NCBI RefSeq assembly: GCF_001517665.2
Contig: NZ_LN999809.1
Span: 310,001-374,000 of the forward strand
DNA length: 64,000 nucleotides
DNA from: Peptoniphilus phoceensis
GTDB lineage: Bacteria; Bacillota; Clostridia; Tissierellales; Peptoniphilaceae
Reading direction: 5' to 3'
Shown: positions 19,201 through 27,680 of the stretch, one piece after another
Layout of the letters: every line of letters starts with the position of its first letter
Position numbering within the stretch: the stretch's first letter is position 1
Program-made: the position numbers and the translations under genes
The notes under the pieces: model-generated
What the model was told of the DNA's origin: nothing
The model's input: only the letters and a program-made list of their open reading frames with translations
Database searches by the model: none

Positions 19201-19781
19201 AGGTGAATATTTCTTCTATTGAGGAATATAAAGTTGTCAAAGAAAGATGTGATTTTTATACATCACAAAGAGATGACTTAATTAATTCTAAAGAAGAAAT
19301 CAAATCTATCTTAACTAAACTTGATCATGAAATGAAAAAGTTATTTAATGAAGCAATGGAAGAAATTTCTGCGAACTTTACTGAGATTTTTAAGATTCTA
19401 TTTAATGGAGGTCGTGCTGAAATTAGCATTGAGGGAGATGTTTTAGAGTCTGGAATAGAGATTAAGGCTTCTCCTCCAGGGAAAAGACTGCAATCTCTTT
19501 CACTTTTATCAGGTGGAGAGAGGTCTCTCACTGCTGTGGCACTTTTATTTGCCTTATTAAAATATAGACCAGCATCTTTTTGTATTTTAGATGAAATTGA
19601 TGCTGCACTTGATGATGCCAACATTAAGAGATATGCTGATTACCTTTTAACCTTAGAGGGAATTCAGTTTATAATAATTACTCACAGAAAACTTACAATG
19701 GAGATTGCAAAGACTATGTATGGTGTTACAATGGAAGAGAAGGGAATTAGTAAGTTGTTTTCTGTAAAATTAAAGGATTAG
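16260..19781 (+). CDS. smc: Chromosome segregation ATPase SMC
   Basis: About 1173 residues, the usual SMC length. It organises and condenses the chromosome with ScpA and ScpB, which are not in the window. The N-terminal head has the Walker A GPNGSGKSN. Long Lys/Glu-rich coiled coils flank a central hinge (about residues 510-660, with GAITGGSLNN at its end). The C-terminal head has the signature LSGGERSLTAVALLFALL and Walker B FCILDEIDAALDDAN. ATG 16260 has TAGGTGAG upstream and gives the family N-terminus (MFLKNVTMQGFKSFA). Ten bases before ftsY. Confidence 0.97.
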   Translation: MFLKNVTMQGFKSFANRTKIELDKTTTAIVGPNGSGKSNITDAITWVLGETSVKNLRGNKMEDVIFSGTDSKKPLGMAEVTIVFDNSDKALKLPYNEVSVTRRMYRSLESEFLINNKKCRLKDIKELFMDTGIGKDGYSVIGQGKIESVLSSKPEDRRNIFEEAAGISKYKYKKIQSNNKLLKTEENLIRIEDILSEIEVQEKNLRIQAQKAEAYLEDYQKLKVYDINFSLKDMKNREEEVLSQEEKLEELNKNSANILEKRNNLSNLLQELESEISNLKEEEKLSAENLNIKKEAYDKLNLAINLDEEKINSLKKDSERITFENEELNKNLINSENSLGKIKEDEDVLNSKKEEILEKLRSKEELIKKLEEDFRNLEEIGNLNFENKNKIRNEIENLNFKNETLKDIIKEKNNRKDSLDKSIESLKENQLQFLEIIDKETRELDLLKEKLKKEDEDFEKTKSNLLKLEEENKNQENKLLARKNDANEIKAKLKILENMESNYEGYNRTVKSFMNFSSRNNIFKESLYGPVAEKFYVEKDFEKAISVALGSMSQNIIVSSTKDTSEMLKILEKNKMGRATFLPLDRVSGNKVNINSKEDGFIGLACDLIKFDEVFRGIFYNLLGRVIIADNFKNASRISKKHRLKVVTLKGEVFNPSGAITGGSLNNYNSSFILRKNEINDFNDRLNKLNKEISELNEEKSKIEEEIKKLNNFAEKYLEVRNSNTLKINEIEGNLYKNKNDNNLNKEYLDKYLREKEELEENIKSDKKSLEENKLEVDKKNKLLEELITEFNSADKLQSLSSEIEGFKSEKIEIQLLERENREKILYLSKEKERILSEINTTKEKLANNKNILEEAGSNIGLKTSSNEENKNSLEDLKISISNLDNSLRDFKEKLDKKNKKYFETKDSLSNLKEESLILSSEMEKLKIKIDLNKNKISSEVERLKEDYDIVDYHDFIDDELHDLKESTLRRLKKKLRDYGEVNISSIEEYKVVKERCDFYTSQRDDLINSKEEIKSILTKLDHEMKKLFNEAMEEISANFTEIFKILFNGGRAEISIEGDVLESGIEIKASPPGKRLQSLSLLSGGERSLTAVALLFALLKYRPASFCILDEIDAALDDANIKRYADYLLTLEGIQFIIITHRKLTMEIAKTMYGVTMEEKGISKLFSVKLKD

Positions 19782-19791
19782 GAGATAGAAA

Positions 19792-21168
19792 ATGTTTGAA
19801 TGGTTAAAAGATAAATTTAAGAAAAAAGATGAAGAAGTTGATAAAGAGGAATTAAAAGAAGAAATTCCTTCAGAAGAAGTTAGCGACAAGGAAGAAATCC
19901 ATGAAAAACTAGAGGAAATTTCAAAAGAAGAAAATCTTTCAAAGGATGAAATTGAAAGTTCTGAAGAAAAAGAAAATACAAATGAAGTATTTCAAGACCA
20001 AGAAGTCATAAAAGACGCCATGGAAAATAAGGAAGAAATAAAAGAAGAAATTCCTTCGGAAGAAAAAAGTGACAAGGAAGAAATCCATGAAAAACTAGAA
20101 GAAATTTCAAAAGAAGAAAATCTTTCAAAGGATGAAATTGAAAGTTCTGAAGAAAAAGAAGATACAAATGAAGTATTTCAAGACCAAGAAGTCATAAAAG
20201 ATGCTTTAGAAGATAAAGAAGAAAAGAAAGAAGAAAAAGTTTCCGAAGAACCAAAAAAGGCTTCTTTATTCCAAAGATTAAAAGATGGTTTAGACAAAAC
20301 AAGAAAAGAAGTTGGCATAAAGATCAATACTGTCCTTGGAGCTTACGTCAAAATTGATGACGAGATGCTAGAAGATTTGGAGGATATTTTAATTTCAGCA
20401 GATGTTGGTATGGAAACAACAATGAAATTAATTGATAATTTGCGTGAAACAATTATCAGAGAAAAAATAAATGATCCTCAAAAAGTTAAGCCAATATTAA
20501 TGGAAGAAGCAAAAAAATTAATGAATCCAGAATTAAATACTCCAATTAATACAGAAGCACCAGCGATTGTTCTTGTAGTTGGAGTAAATGGAGTTGGAAA
20601 GACAACCACAATTGGAAAGCTTTCTTCTCGTTTTAAAAGAGAAGGCAAGTCTGTATTAGTTTGTGCTGCAGATACTTTTAGGGCTGCTGCAATTGATCAA
20701 TTAAAAGAATGGGGAAATAGGGCTAATGTAGATATAATTAGCCACGCAGAAGGATCTGATCCAGCATCTGTTGTATTTGATGCTATAGAAGCTGCCAAGG
20801 CTAGAAAAACTGATGTATTAATAGTTGATACAGCAGGAAGACTTCACAATAAGTCTAATTTAATGAAGGAACTTGAAAAAATTAATAGAATTATTTCAAA
20901 TAAATATCCAGAAGCGAACAGAGAAAATCTCTTAGTTTTAGATTCCACAACAGGACAAAATGCAATAAGTCAAGCAAAAACTTTTAAAGAAGCAACTGAT
21001 ATAACAGGAATTGCTCTTACAAAACTTGATGGAACTGCTAAGGGTGGAGTTGTAATAGCACTTCAATCAGAGCTTGGAATTCCTATTAAACTTATTGGGG
21101 TTGGAGAAGGAATTGATGATCTTCAAAACTTTAATATAGATAGTTTCCTAGAAACAATTTTTGGATAA
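19792..21168 (+). CDS. ftsY: Signal recognition particle receptor FtsY
   Basis: A 458-residue SRP receptor that docks ribosome-SRP complexes at the membrane. The N-terminal ~150 residues are a highly acidic, lysine-rich A domain containing a 62-residue tandem duplication. The NG domain starts near SLFQRLKDGLDKTRKE. GTPase motifs are VVGVNGVGKTTTIGKL (G1), CAADTFRAAAIDQL (G2), VDTAGRLHNK (G3) and LTKLDGTAKGG (G4). GGAGATAGAAA precedes ATG 19792. Directly downstream of smc, and separated from ylxM-ffh by a terminator and a new promoter. Confidence 0.97.
   Translation: MFEWLKDKFKKKDEEVDKEELKEEIPSEEVSDKEEIHEKLEEISKEENLSKDEIESSEEKENTNEVFQDQEVIKDAMENKEEIKEEIPSEEKSDKEEIHEKLEEISKEENLSKDEIESSEEKEDTNEVFQDQEVIKDALEDKEEKKEEKVSEEPKKASLFQRLKDGLDKTRKEVGIKINTVLGAYVKIDDEMLEDLEDILISADVGMETTMKLIDNLRETIIREKINDPQKVKPILMEEAKKLMNPELNTPINTEAPAIVLVVGVNGVGKTTTIGKLSSRFKREGKSVLVCAADTFRAAAIDQLKEWGNRANVDIISHAEGSDPASVVFDAIEAAKARKTDVLIVDTAGRLHNKSNLMKELEKINRIISNKYPEANRENLLVLDSTTGQNAISQAKTFKEATDITGIALTKLDGTAKGGVVIALQSELGIPIKLIGVGEGIDDLQNFNIDSFLETIFG
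19861..20232 (+). repeat. 186-base tandem duplication inside ftsY
   Basis: Two copies (19861-20046 and 20047-20232), period 186 bases or 62 codons. By eye about 15 bases differ. The middle of the unit is almost identical at the DNA level, encoding the same EEIHEKLEEISKEENLSK in both copies. In-frame, so the acidic A domain is simply lengthened. Confidence 0.95.
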
Positions 21169-21177
21169 GCTTTAAAT

Positions 21178-21207
21178 AAAGGTAGACCTTGCTGTCTATC
21201 TTTTTTT
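21178..21207 (+). terminator. Terminator after ftsY
   Basis: AAAGGTAGAC, loop CTTGCT, GTCTATCTTT and a run of T; one G-U pair. Confidence 0.85.
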
Positions 21208-21250
21208 AAATTAAAAATTCATAAAAATATAAAAAAATCAAAGAAAAATG

Positions 21251-21279
21251 TTGACATTCTAAGGACTATTAGTTAGAAT
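21251..21279 (+). promoter_or_regulatory. Strong promoter for the ylxM-ffh-rpsP-rplS operon
   Basis: Perfect TTGACA (21251-21256), a 17-base spacer and TAGAAT (21274-21279). The predicted transcript start is near 21286. Confidence 0.8.
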
Positions 21280-21284
21280 TATAT

Positions 21285-21307
21285 AGGTCAAGTAAAAAGG
21301 TTGACCT
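21285..21307 (+). other. 5'-terminal stem-loop in the ylxM leader
   Basis: AGGTCAA and TTGACCT are perfect complements around a 9-base loop, beginning at the predicted +1. It has no T-run and is not a terminator. It could protect the mRNA 5' end or be bound by a regulator. Confidence 0.5.
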
Positions 21308-21328
21308 CTCTAGAAAAATGGTGGTAAA

Positions 21329-21685
21329 ATGAATGAAAAATTTTTTAGGATGAACAGCTTACTTGATTTTTATGGAAAGCTTCTTACTGAAAAGCAAAAT
21401 AAGGCAGCTTATATGTATTATGTTTATGATTGTACTATAAACGAGATATCATCTGAACTTAATATTTCAAAGCAAGCAGTATTTGATAATTTAAAAAGAG
21501 CAGAAAATAATTTGGAAGAGTTTGAGGAAAAACTTGAGCTAATAAAAAATTCAAAAAAAGAAGAAGCTAATAAAGAAATAAAAAGAGAAAAAATTGAAAC
21601 TATTTTAGAAAGTATAGAAGAAGAGACTTTAAATCAAAATAATAATTTGAAGTTTAAAGAACTTAGAGAAATACTTTTTGACTAG
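21329..21685 (+). CDS. ylxM: YlxM/p13-family helix-turn-helix protein
   Basis: A 118-residue protein. The first 70 residues hold a sigma-region-4-like helix-turn-helix (MYYVYDCTINEISSELNISKQAVFDNLKRAE); the C-terminal part is a charged helix. YlxM proteins are encoded beside ffh in Firmicutes and have been linked to SRP assembly or expression. GGTGG lies before ATG 21329. First gene of the operon, 11 bases before ffh. Confidence 0.9.
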   Translation: MNEKFFRMNSLLDFYGKLLTEKQNKAAYMYYVYDCTINEISSELNISKQAVFDNLKRAENNLEEFEEKLELIKNSKKEEANKEIKREKIETILESIEEETLNQNNNLKFKELREILFD

Positions 21686-21696
21686 GAGGTGGATTT

Positions 21697-23034
21697 TTGG
21701 TATTCGAAAGTTTATCCGATAAATTGCAAAATACTTTGAAAAACCTAAGAGGCAAAGGTAAATTATCTGAAAAAGATATAGATGCAGCAATGCGTGAAGT
21801 AAAACTTGCACTTCTTGAAGCTGATGTAAATTTTAAAGTTGTTAAGACTTTTGTTAAGACAGTAAAAGAAAGGGCTTTGGGAAAAGAAGTTTTAGAATCT
21901 CTAACTCCCGGCCAGCAAGTTATTAAAATTGTTAATGAAGAACTCACAAATTTAATGGGAACAAGTGAAGTTAAAATTGACTTTTCTAAGAAACCAACTG
22001 TTATAATGATGTGTGGTCTTCAAGGTGCAGGTAAAACTACTACTAGTGGTAAACTTGCCAATAAATTAAAAAAAGATGGGAAGAGACCTCTTTTAGTCGC
22101 ATGTGACGTTTACAGACCAGCAGCCATAAAACAACTTCAAGTTGTTGGAGAACAAGTTGACACGCCAGTATTTACTATGGGAGATAAAATTTCTCCAGTA
22201 GATATTTCTAAGGCAGCTCTTGAACACGCCAAGAAAAATGGAAATGATGTAGTAATAATAGATACTGCAGGTAGACTTCACATAGATGAAAAACTTATGA
22301 AAGAGCTTCAAGATATACATGAAGCTTTAGAACCATCAGAAGTACTTCTTGTTCTTGATGCAATGACAGGACAAGATGCAGTAAATGTTGCTGATACATT
22401 TGATGATATGTTAAAGCTAACTGGTGTAATTTTAACAAAACTTGATGGTGATGCAAGAGGTGGTGCTGCCCTTTCAATTAGATCAGTTACTGATGTTCCT
22501 ATTAAATTTATTGCCAGTGGCGAAAAAATGGACAACATAGAAGTTTTTCACCCAGACAGAATGGCTTCAAGAATACTTGGAATGGGGGATGTGCTCTCCT
22601 TAATTGAAAAAGCACAGTCTGCAGTTGATGATAAAAAGGCAAAGGAACTTGAAGAAAAGTTGAGAAAGTCAACTTTTACATTTGAAGATTTCTTAGATCA
22701 AATGCAACAAATGAAAAACATGGGGCCACTTGAAGATATTATAGGAATGATTCCTGGAATAGACAACAAAGCTCTAAAAGGTATTAATTTACCAGAAAAT
22801 GAATTTGCTAAAGTTGAGGCAATGATTCTTTCTATGACAAAAAAAGAAAGACAAAAGCCAGAGATTATAGATTCTTCCAGAAGGAAGAGAATTGCAAAAG
22901 GTTCTGGAACTAGTCCAGCAGATGTAAATAAACTCATTAAACAGTTTAAGGACATGAGAAAAATGATGAAGCAATTTGGAAACATGTCCAAGACTATGGG
23001 AAAAAGAAAATTTAAATTACCTTTTTCCTTTTAA
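21697..23034 (+). CDS. ffh: Signal recognition particle protein Ffh
   Basis: A 445-residue SRP54. It binds signal peptides and SRP RNA and delivers nascent chains to FtsY. NG domain motifs are GLQGAGKTTTSGKLA, ACDVYRPAAIKQL, IDTAGRLHID and LTKLDGDARGGAA. The methionine-rich M domain (about 300-445) includes MTKKERQKPEIIDSSRRKRI, then GSGTSPADVNKLIKQFKDM, which binds SRP RNA. TTG 21697 follows a perfect AGGAGG at good distance. The SRP RNA gene is not in this window. Confidence 0.97.
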   Translation: MVFESLSDKLQNTLKNLRGKGKLSEKDIDAAMREVKLALLEADVNFKVVKTFVKTVKERALGKEVLESLTPGQQVIKIVNEELTNLMGTSEVKIDFSKKPTVIMMCGLQGAGKTTTSGKLANKLKKDGKRPLLVACDVYRPAAIKQLQVVGEQVDTPVFTMGDKISPVDISKAALEHAKKNGNDVVIIDTAGRLHIDEKLMKELQDIHEALEPSEVLLVLDAMTGQDAVNVADTFDDMLKLTGVILTKLDGDARGGAALSIRSVTDVPIKFIASGEKMDNIEVFHPDRMASRILGMGDVLSLIEKAQSAVDDKKAKELEEKLRKSTFTFEDFLDQMQQMKNMGPLEDIIGMIPGIDNKALKGINLPENEFAKVEAMILSMTKKERQKPEIIDSSRRKRIAKGSGTSPADVNKLIKQFKDMRKMMKQFGNMSKTMGKRKFKLPFSF

Positions 23035-23085
23035 ACTAGCTTATATATTTTAATATATATGATTTTTATTGTGGAGGTGAATAAT

Positions 23086-23385
23086 TTGGCAGTTAAAATT
23101 AGACTTAGAAGAATGGGTGCAAAGAAAAAACCCTTTTATAGAATAGTTGTAGCAGACTCTAGAAGTCCTAGAGATGGAAAATTCATCGAGGAGATTGGTT
23201 ATTATAACCCACTTACAACTCCTAAGAAAGTTGTTGTAGATGCAGAAAAAGCTAACAATTGGATTAAAAATGGTGCAAAACCTACTGATACAGTTGACAG
23301 ACTTTTCAGAGAAAACTCAGTGTATGGCGCTGAAAGAAACTCTAATAATACAGCAGAAGCAAGTGAATCAGAAGCTACTGAATAA
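23086..23385 (+). CDS. rpsP: 30S ribosomal protein S16
   Basis: About 99 residues, with the S16 pattern [20 protein letters not shown] and [10 protein letters not shown] start at TTG 23086, which follows GTGGAGGTG; the ATG at 23059 would add nine non-family residues upstream of that ribosome-binding site. The C-terminal ~15 residues are an acidic, Ser/Ala-rich tail. Second gene after ffh in the standard Firmicute order. Confidence 0.95.
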   Translation: MAVKIRLRRMGAKKKPFYRIVVADSRSPRDGKFIEEIGYYNPLTTPKKVVVDAEKANNWIKNGAKPTDTVDRLFRENSVYGAERNSNNTAEASESEATE

Positions 23386-23406
23386 CAGTATGTTTGGAGG
23401 ACCAAA

Positions 23407-23640
23407 ATGGTTGAATTAATTGAATATATTGCTAAATCTTTAGTTGACGATCCTTCTTCAGTTGATGTGGCAATGACTAAGAATGATAATTCAATTGATA
23501 TTACTCTTAAAGTTGCATCAAATGATATGGGAAAAGTTATTGGCAAACAAGGCAGAATTGCTAAAGCAATAAGGGCAATTTTAAAAGCTGTTTCACTAAA
23601 AGAAGATGTAAAGGTTAATTTGGAAATTGAAGAATATTAA
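23407..23640 (+). CDS. khpA: KH-domain RNA-binding protein KhpA
   Basis: A 77-residue single KH domain with the loop GKVIGKQGRIAKAIRAIL (GxxG as GKQG). KhpA usually pairs with KhpB/EloR and affects small-RNA function and cell elongation in Gram-positive bacteria. Position between rpsP and rimM is typical. TTTGGAGGACC precedes ATG 23407. Overlaps rimM by 14 bases. Confidence 0.92.
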   Translation: MVELIEYIAKSLVDDPSSVDVAMTKNDNSIDITLKVASNDMGKVIGKQGRIAKAIRAILKAVSLKEDVKVNLEIEEY

Positions 23641-24130
23641 AGATTCAATTACTTGCATTGGTAAAATTATAAATACTCATGGTATTAAGGGTGAAGTTAA
23701 AGTTGAGCCCTATACTTTCGACAAAAATAGATTTTCTAAACTAAAGAGTGTCTTCGTCGGTGATGACTTAGAAGAATTTTTTATAAAAAAAGTTAGAGTT
23801 AATGATTTCGTATTTTTGACTTTTACTGGTTATGAAAATATTAATGATGTCCTTTATTTAAAGGGCAGTGAAATCTATATAAGAGATGAAGACAGATTAG
23901 AACTAAAAGAAGATCAATACTATATTTCCGATTTAATTGGAAAAGAGGTTTACGACACTGATGGAGTTTTTATTGGCCTTGTAAAAGATATATTGGAATA
24001 TCCTGCTAATGATATCTTTATAGTTGAAAGTAAAGATAAAGAGATTTATCAAATACCTGGAGTAAAAGAATTTATCAAAAAAATAGATTCAACAATAACT
24101 ATAAAATTAATTGAAGGAATGATTTTGTGA
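23627..24130 (+). CDS. rimM: 16S rRNA processing protein RimM
   Basis: A 167-residue ribosome maturation factor that binds S19 and helps assemble the 30S head. The N-terminal half carries CIGKIINTHGIKGEVKVEP, the RimM signature; the C-terminal half is a PRC-barrel (YYISDLIGKEVYD, GVKEFIKKID). Start TTG 23627 lies inside khpA with no strong ribosome-binding site, so translational coupling is likely. Overlaps trmD by four bases. Confidence 0.94.
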   Translation: MKNIKDSITCIGKIINTHGIKGEVKVEPYTFDKNRFSKLKSVFVGDDLEEFFIKKVRVNDFVFLTFTGYENINDVLYLKGSEIYIRDEDRLELKEDQYYISDLIGKEVYDTDGVFIGLVKDILEYPANDIFIVESKDKEIYQIPGVKEFIKKIDSTITIKLIEGMIL

Positions 24131-24870
24131 AAATAAGTGTTTTAACATTATTTCCCGAATTCATAAATAATATTAGAGATTTTTCTATTGTTGGAAGGGC
24201 AATCGGTGAAGGAAAATTAGATCTTGAGACTGTAGATATAAGAGATTTTGCAATTAATAAATATCTACAAGTTGATGATTATCCTTATGGCGGCGGACCT
24301 GGAATGCTAATGCAAATTAAACCAATAGTAGAGGCAATAGAATCTGTAAAGACAGAAAATTCTAAGGTTTACTATATGTCTCCACAAGGCAAGGTGCTTA
24401 CACAAGAGAAGTTAAAAGAGCTTAAAGATGAAAAACACTTAATTCTTCTAAACGGGCATTATGAAGGAATTGACAATAGGGTCATTGAAAATTATGTAGA
24501 TGAAGAAATTTCTATTGGAGATTATGTTTTGACTGGTGGAGAATTGGCATCTATGGTTATAATAGATGGAGTATCAAGATTACTTGATGGTGTACTTGCT
24601 AGTGAAGAGTCTTTTGAAGATGAATCACATTATAATGGGCTTTTGGAACATCCACAATACACTAGGCCAAGAGAGTTTAGAGGACTTGAAGTTCCAGATA
24701 TTCTTTTAAGTGGTGATCATGAAAAAATTAGAAAATATAGACTAAGAGAATCTATAAAGAACACTTTACAGAAAAGGCCAGATCTATTAAAAGATAAAAT
24801 TTTAAATGATGAAGAAAAAGATATATTAAATGATTTACTGGAAGGAGGTAAAGACAATGGATTATATTAA
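24127..24870 (+). CDS. trmD: tRNA (guanine-N1-)-methyltransferase TrmD
   Basis: A 247-residue SPOUT methyltransferase making m1G37 in tRNAs, which prevents frameshifting. Family motifs: [46 protein letters not shown] (the knot) and [10 protein letters not shown]. The GTG start at 24127 overlaps the rimM stop (GTGA), a typical coupling. Overlaps rplS by 14 bases. Confidence 0.97.
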   Translation: MKISVLTLFPEFINNIRDFSIVGRAIGEGKLDLETVDIRDFAINKYLQVDDYPYGGGPGMLMQIKPIVEAIESVKTENSKVYYMSPQGKVLTQEKLKELKDEKHLILLNGHYEGIDNRVIENYVDEEISIGDYVLTGGELASMVIIDGVSRLLDGVLASEESFEDESHYNGLLEHPQYTRPREFRGLEVPDILLSGDHEKIRKYRLRESIKNTLQKRPDLLKDKILNDEEKDILNDLLEGGKDNGLY

Positions 24871-25204
24871 AGCTATTGAAGATGAACAATTAAAAAATGA
24901 TTTACCTGAAATTAATGTTGGGGATAATGTTAGTGTTCACTACAGAATAATCGAAGGCGAAAGACAAAGAATCCAAGTTTTTGATGGAACTGTTATAAAA
25001 ATTCAAGGTAAAAGTTCAAGAAAAACTTTCACAGTAAGAAGAATTTCTTATGGTATTGGAGTAGAAAGAACTTTCCTACTTAACTCTCCAAGAATTGCTG
25101 AACTAGTAGTTACAAGAAAAGGTAGAGTTAGACGTGCTAAACTTAACTATCTTAGAGATAGACAAGGTAAGGCTGCAAAAGTTAAAGAAAAGACTAATTA
25201 CTAA
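24857..25204 (+). CDS. rplS: 50S ribosomal protein L19
   Basis: About 115 residues. L19 lies at the 30S-50S interface. Family motifs: [21 protein letters not shown], then [17 protein letters not shown] and [23 protein letters not shown] 24857 sits behind GAAGGAGGTAAAGAC. Last gene of the operon; a hairpin follows. Confidence 0.96.
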   Translation: MDYIKAIEDEQLKNDLPEINVGDNVSVHYRIIEGERQRIQVFDGTVIKIQGKSSRKTFTVRRISYGIGVERTFLLNSPRIAELVVTRKGRVRRAKLNYLRDRQGKAAKVKEKTNY

Positions 25205-25206
25205 GA

Positions 25207-25229
25207 GTGGGACTTTATGTCCTATTTTT
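25207..25229 (+). terminator. Probable terminator after rplS
   Basis: GGGAC and GTCCT around a 5-base loop, followed by ATTTTT. A short stem. Confidence 0.6.
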
Positions 25230-25276
25230 AGTATCTTTTATTTTGAGCAAATAAATTGATAAAGGTGTGATGTAGA

Positions 25277-26911
25277 ATGAAAAAACTTTTTATGAGCTTA
25301 TTTTTATTAGTTGTCCTAGCCGCAGGTGCTTTTTTATTTGTTGAAAATAGAGGAACTAGTAAAATTTCAACTAAGTACGATGAATTTAATTTTTTGACAG
25401 AAGATAAGGATATAGACAAAGAAGATTTTTGCATAGAAGATGGTATGATTTATCTTTCTCTTGACTACATAAAAAAATATCTTGACGATGATATTTCCTA
25501 TGACAAGTCAACAGAAGAAGTAGAAATTCATAATGATCATGCAGATAAGATTTTAAAGTTAAATGAATATGAAGCTAAATTTAATAGTGGAACTATAGAT
25601 TTAAGAGCTCCAGTAATTGAAAAAAATAGTAAAATTATGTTGCCAATTGAAGCTTTTATCTATGATTATGATGTTAGTCTTAGATATAACAAAGACATTA
25701 GACTCCTTTTATTAGATTATAGAAATAAAGAATATGATTTAACTAAAACAAATTCAGAAACTCTTTTAAGAGAGTCTGGATCTAAGAGAAGTCCAATAAT
25801 TAAAAAACTTCCAGCTGGTGAAGAACTTTATGTTTACGAAGAAAAGGGTAAATATTGTAAAGTAAGAATGCCTGAAGGTTATGCAGGTTATGTTTTAAAG
25901 AATGACTTAGATGAAAATTTCCAAAAAGTAAGTCTTAAATCATCTTCAAAAAACATTTCGGATAGTCCAATAAATTTAACTTGGGACTACACTTATGCAG
26001 AACATTCTGATGACAAGGTAAACCAAATAAAAGATATTTATGGACTTGATGTAATAATTCCAACTTGGTTTTCAATTAAAAATGGCAATGGAGATATGAT
26101 TGACAGAGGAAATCAAAATTATATTAAAAGATATAATGATTTTGGAATAGAAGTTTGGGCTTATCTTGACAACTCCTTTGATCCTGATATTACACATAAA
26201 GCTCTGTCAAATGAAGCAAGTCGTAAAAAAATAATTGAAAAAACTCTTGAACTTTGTAGAAAGTATGGAATGAAGGGTATAAATATTGACTTTGAACATA
26301 CTAAAATTGAAGATAGAGATTATATAACAGATTTTGTAAGAGAATTTAGAGAAGCTGCAGGAGAAGATTTCATATTAACAGTTGATGTTACTCCACAAAT
26401 TTCATCAGATGTTACAAAAGAACCTTATGATAGGAAGGCACTTTCTGAATTAGCAGATTATATGGTTGTAATGGCATATGATCAACACTGGGGCTCATCT
26501 GATAAAGCAGGCTCAGTGGCCCAATATAAATGGGTAGAAGGAAGCGTTAATGTTTTATTTAGAAATATTCCAAATAGAAAAATGATTTTGGGAGTTCCAT
26601 TATACACAAGATTATGGAAAGAAGCTGGTGGAAAAGTAACTTCAAAGACAATTTCCATGGATGAAGTTGCAAGGATAATTGCAGCTAAGAGCTTAAAGCC
26701 AATATGGGATAAAGAATCTCAACAAAATTATGTGGAATATGAAGAAAATGGAGCTCAATATAAAATCTGGATTGAAGATGCAAATTCTATTGAGAAAAAG
26801 GTTTCTCTTGTAAATAAATATAATTTAGCTGGAGTTGGAAGCTGGAGATTAGGATTTGAAACATCAAATATTTGGGATGTAATATCTCAAGAATTGGATA
26901 AAACTAACTAA
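25277..26911 (+). CDS. Cell-wall-associated GH18-like glycosidase with copper-amine-oxidase-like and SH3 domains
   Basis: A 544-residue exported or membrane-anchored protein. Order: N-terminal signal/anchor helix (residues 1-20), a copper amine oxidase N-domain-like region (about 40-155, including MIYLSLDYIKKYLDDDISYD), an SH3-like segment (PIIKKLPAGEELYVYEEKGKY), then a GH18 barrel (about 230-544). The catalytic strand reads GINIDFEH, with the acid/base glutamate. Similar proteins (YaaH/SleL-like) cut peptidoglycan N-acetylglucosaminyl bonds, often in spores. Here a wall-remodelling role in vegetative cells is more likely, but that is inference. Confidence 0.8.
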   Translation: MKKLFMSLFLLVVLAAGAFLFVENRGTSKISTKYDEFNFLTEDKDIDKEDFCIEDGMIYLSLDYIKKYLDDDISYDKSTEEVEIHNDHADKILKLNEYEAKFNSGTIDLRAPVIEKNSKIMLPIEAFIYDYDVSLRYNKDIRLLLLDYRNKEYDLTKTNSETLLRESGSKRSPIIKKLPAGEELYVYEEKGKYCKVRMPEGYAGYVLKNDLDENFQKVSLKSSSKNISDSPINLTWDYTYAEHSDDKVNQIKDIYGLDVIIPTWFSIKNGNGDMIDRGNQNYIKRYNDFGIEVWAYLDNSFDPDITHKALSNEASRKKIIEKTLELCRKYGMKGINIDFEHTKIEDRDYITDFVREFREAAGEDFILTVDVTPQISSDVTKEPYDRKALSELADYMVVMAYDQHWGSSDKAGSVAQYKWVEGSVNVLFRNIPNRKMILGVPLYTRLWKEAGGKVTSKTISMDEVARIIAAKSLKPIWDKESQQNYVEYEENGAQYKIWIEDANSIEKKVSLVNKYNLAGVGSWRLGFETSNIWDVISQELDKTN

Positions 26912-26914
26912 AAA

Positions 26915-26943
26915 TTGACAATTCTGACTTTAAAGTATAAAAT
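26915..26943 (+). promoter_or_regulatory. Promoter for the zinc phospholipase-like gene
   Basis: Perfect TTGACA (26915-26920), a 17-base spacer and TAAAAT (26938-26943). The start of transcription is near 26950, only about 20 bases before the ATG. Confidence 0.65.
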
Positions 26944-26971
26944 TAATTATATAAAATTTTAATTTAATAGG

Positions 26972-27625
26972 ATGTGTTTAAAAATTTTACCAGATACACA
27001 CAAAATCGTGGCAAAAATTGTTCACGACAGAATAAAAGATAAATATAATGTTAATCTAAATTCGGAAAAAATGCTTTGGGGCTCAGTTGCTCCTGATGTT
27101 CTTCCTTATTACAAAACGAAGAGACATTATTTCGACGAATCAGGAGACTTCATTGCAAAGGAAATTACAAAATTAATTTTCTTCTCAAGGTTTTCTTTTT
27201 CTGAAGGAAATGAAAGCAAGTTATTAATTAACTATATGAGTAAGAGGCTTGGCATAATAATGCACTATCTTTGTGATTTTGTTTGCTATCCTCATGCTTA
27301 CAGAATGACCTTTGTAGAAAATTTGAGAAAACACGTAAGATATGAACAAGACCTAGCAGTATATGCTAGAGAAAATAAATATCTAGAAAGTGATTTTTTA
27401 AGTGTAATTAATACAGGTGATATAAACTTTTTAGAAGATTCTGATACTAAGCTAGAAGCTAGAATAAAAAATTATTTAGTTGATGTTATTGATGAATATA
27501 AAAAGTCAAACCACTCTTTTGATAATGATTTAAACTTTGCTTTAAACTTATCTACAAATATTTCTATGTTGGTTATTGAATCAAGTCTTCAATACAATGG
27601 AGAATTTGATTTACAATTTATTTAA
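26972..27625 (+). CDS. Zinc-dependent phospholipase C-like protein
   Basis: 217 residues. Recognised by the P1-nuclease/phospholipase C-like metal-binding pattern: PDTHKIVAKIV, WGSVAPDVLPYY, RHYFDE and GIIMHYLCDFVCYPH, whose His and Asp residues are probable zinc ligands. No signal peptide is visible, so it is probably cytoplasmic, unlike secreted toxins of this fold. The substrate is unknown. ATG 26972 has no proper ribosome-binding site (only AGG touching the ATG) and the predicted leader is very short. Own promoter and terminator. Confidence 0.7.
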   Translation: MCLKILPDTHKIVAKIVHDRIKDKYNVNLNSEKMLWGSVAPDVLPYYKTKRHYFDESGDFIAKEITKLIFFSRFSFSEGNESKLLINYMSKRLGIIMHYLCDFVCYPHAYRMTFVENLRKHVRYEQDLAVYARENKYLESDFLSVINTGDINFLEDSDTKLEARIKNYLVDVIDEYKKSNHSFDNDLNFALNLSTNISMLVIESSLQYNGEFDLQFI

Positions 27626-27634
27626 AGAAAAATT

Positions 27635-27663
27635 CTTTCACCCACTATGGGTGAAAGTTTTTT
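27635..27663 (+). terminator. Terminator before asnA
   Basis: CTTTCACCC, loop ACTAT, GGGTGAAAG, then six T. A perfect 9-pair stem. Confidence 0.92.
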
Positions 27664-27680
27664 ATAGTTAGGGAGGAAAA

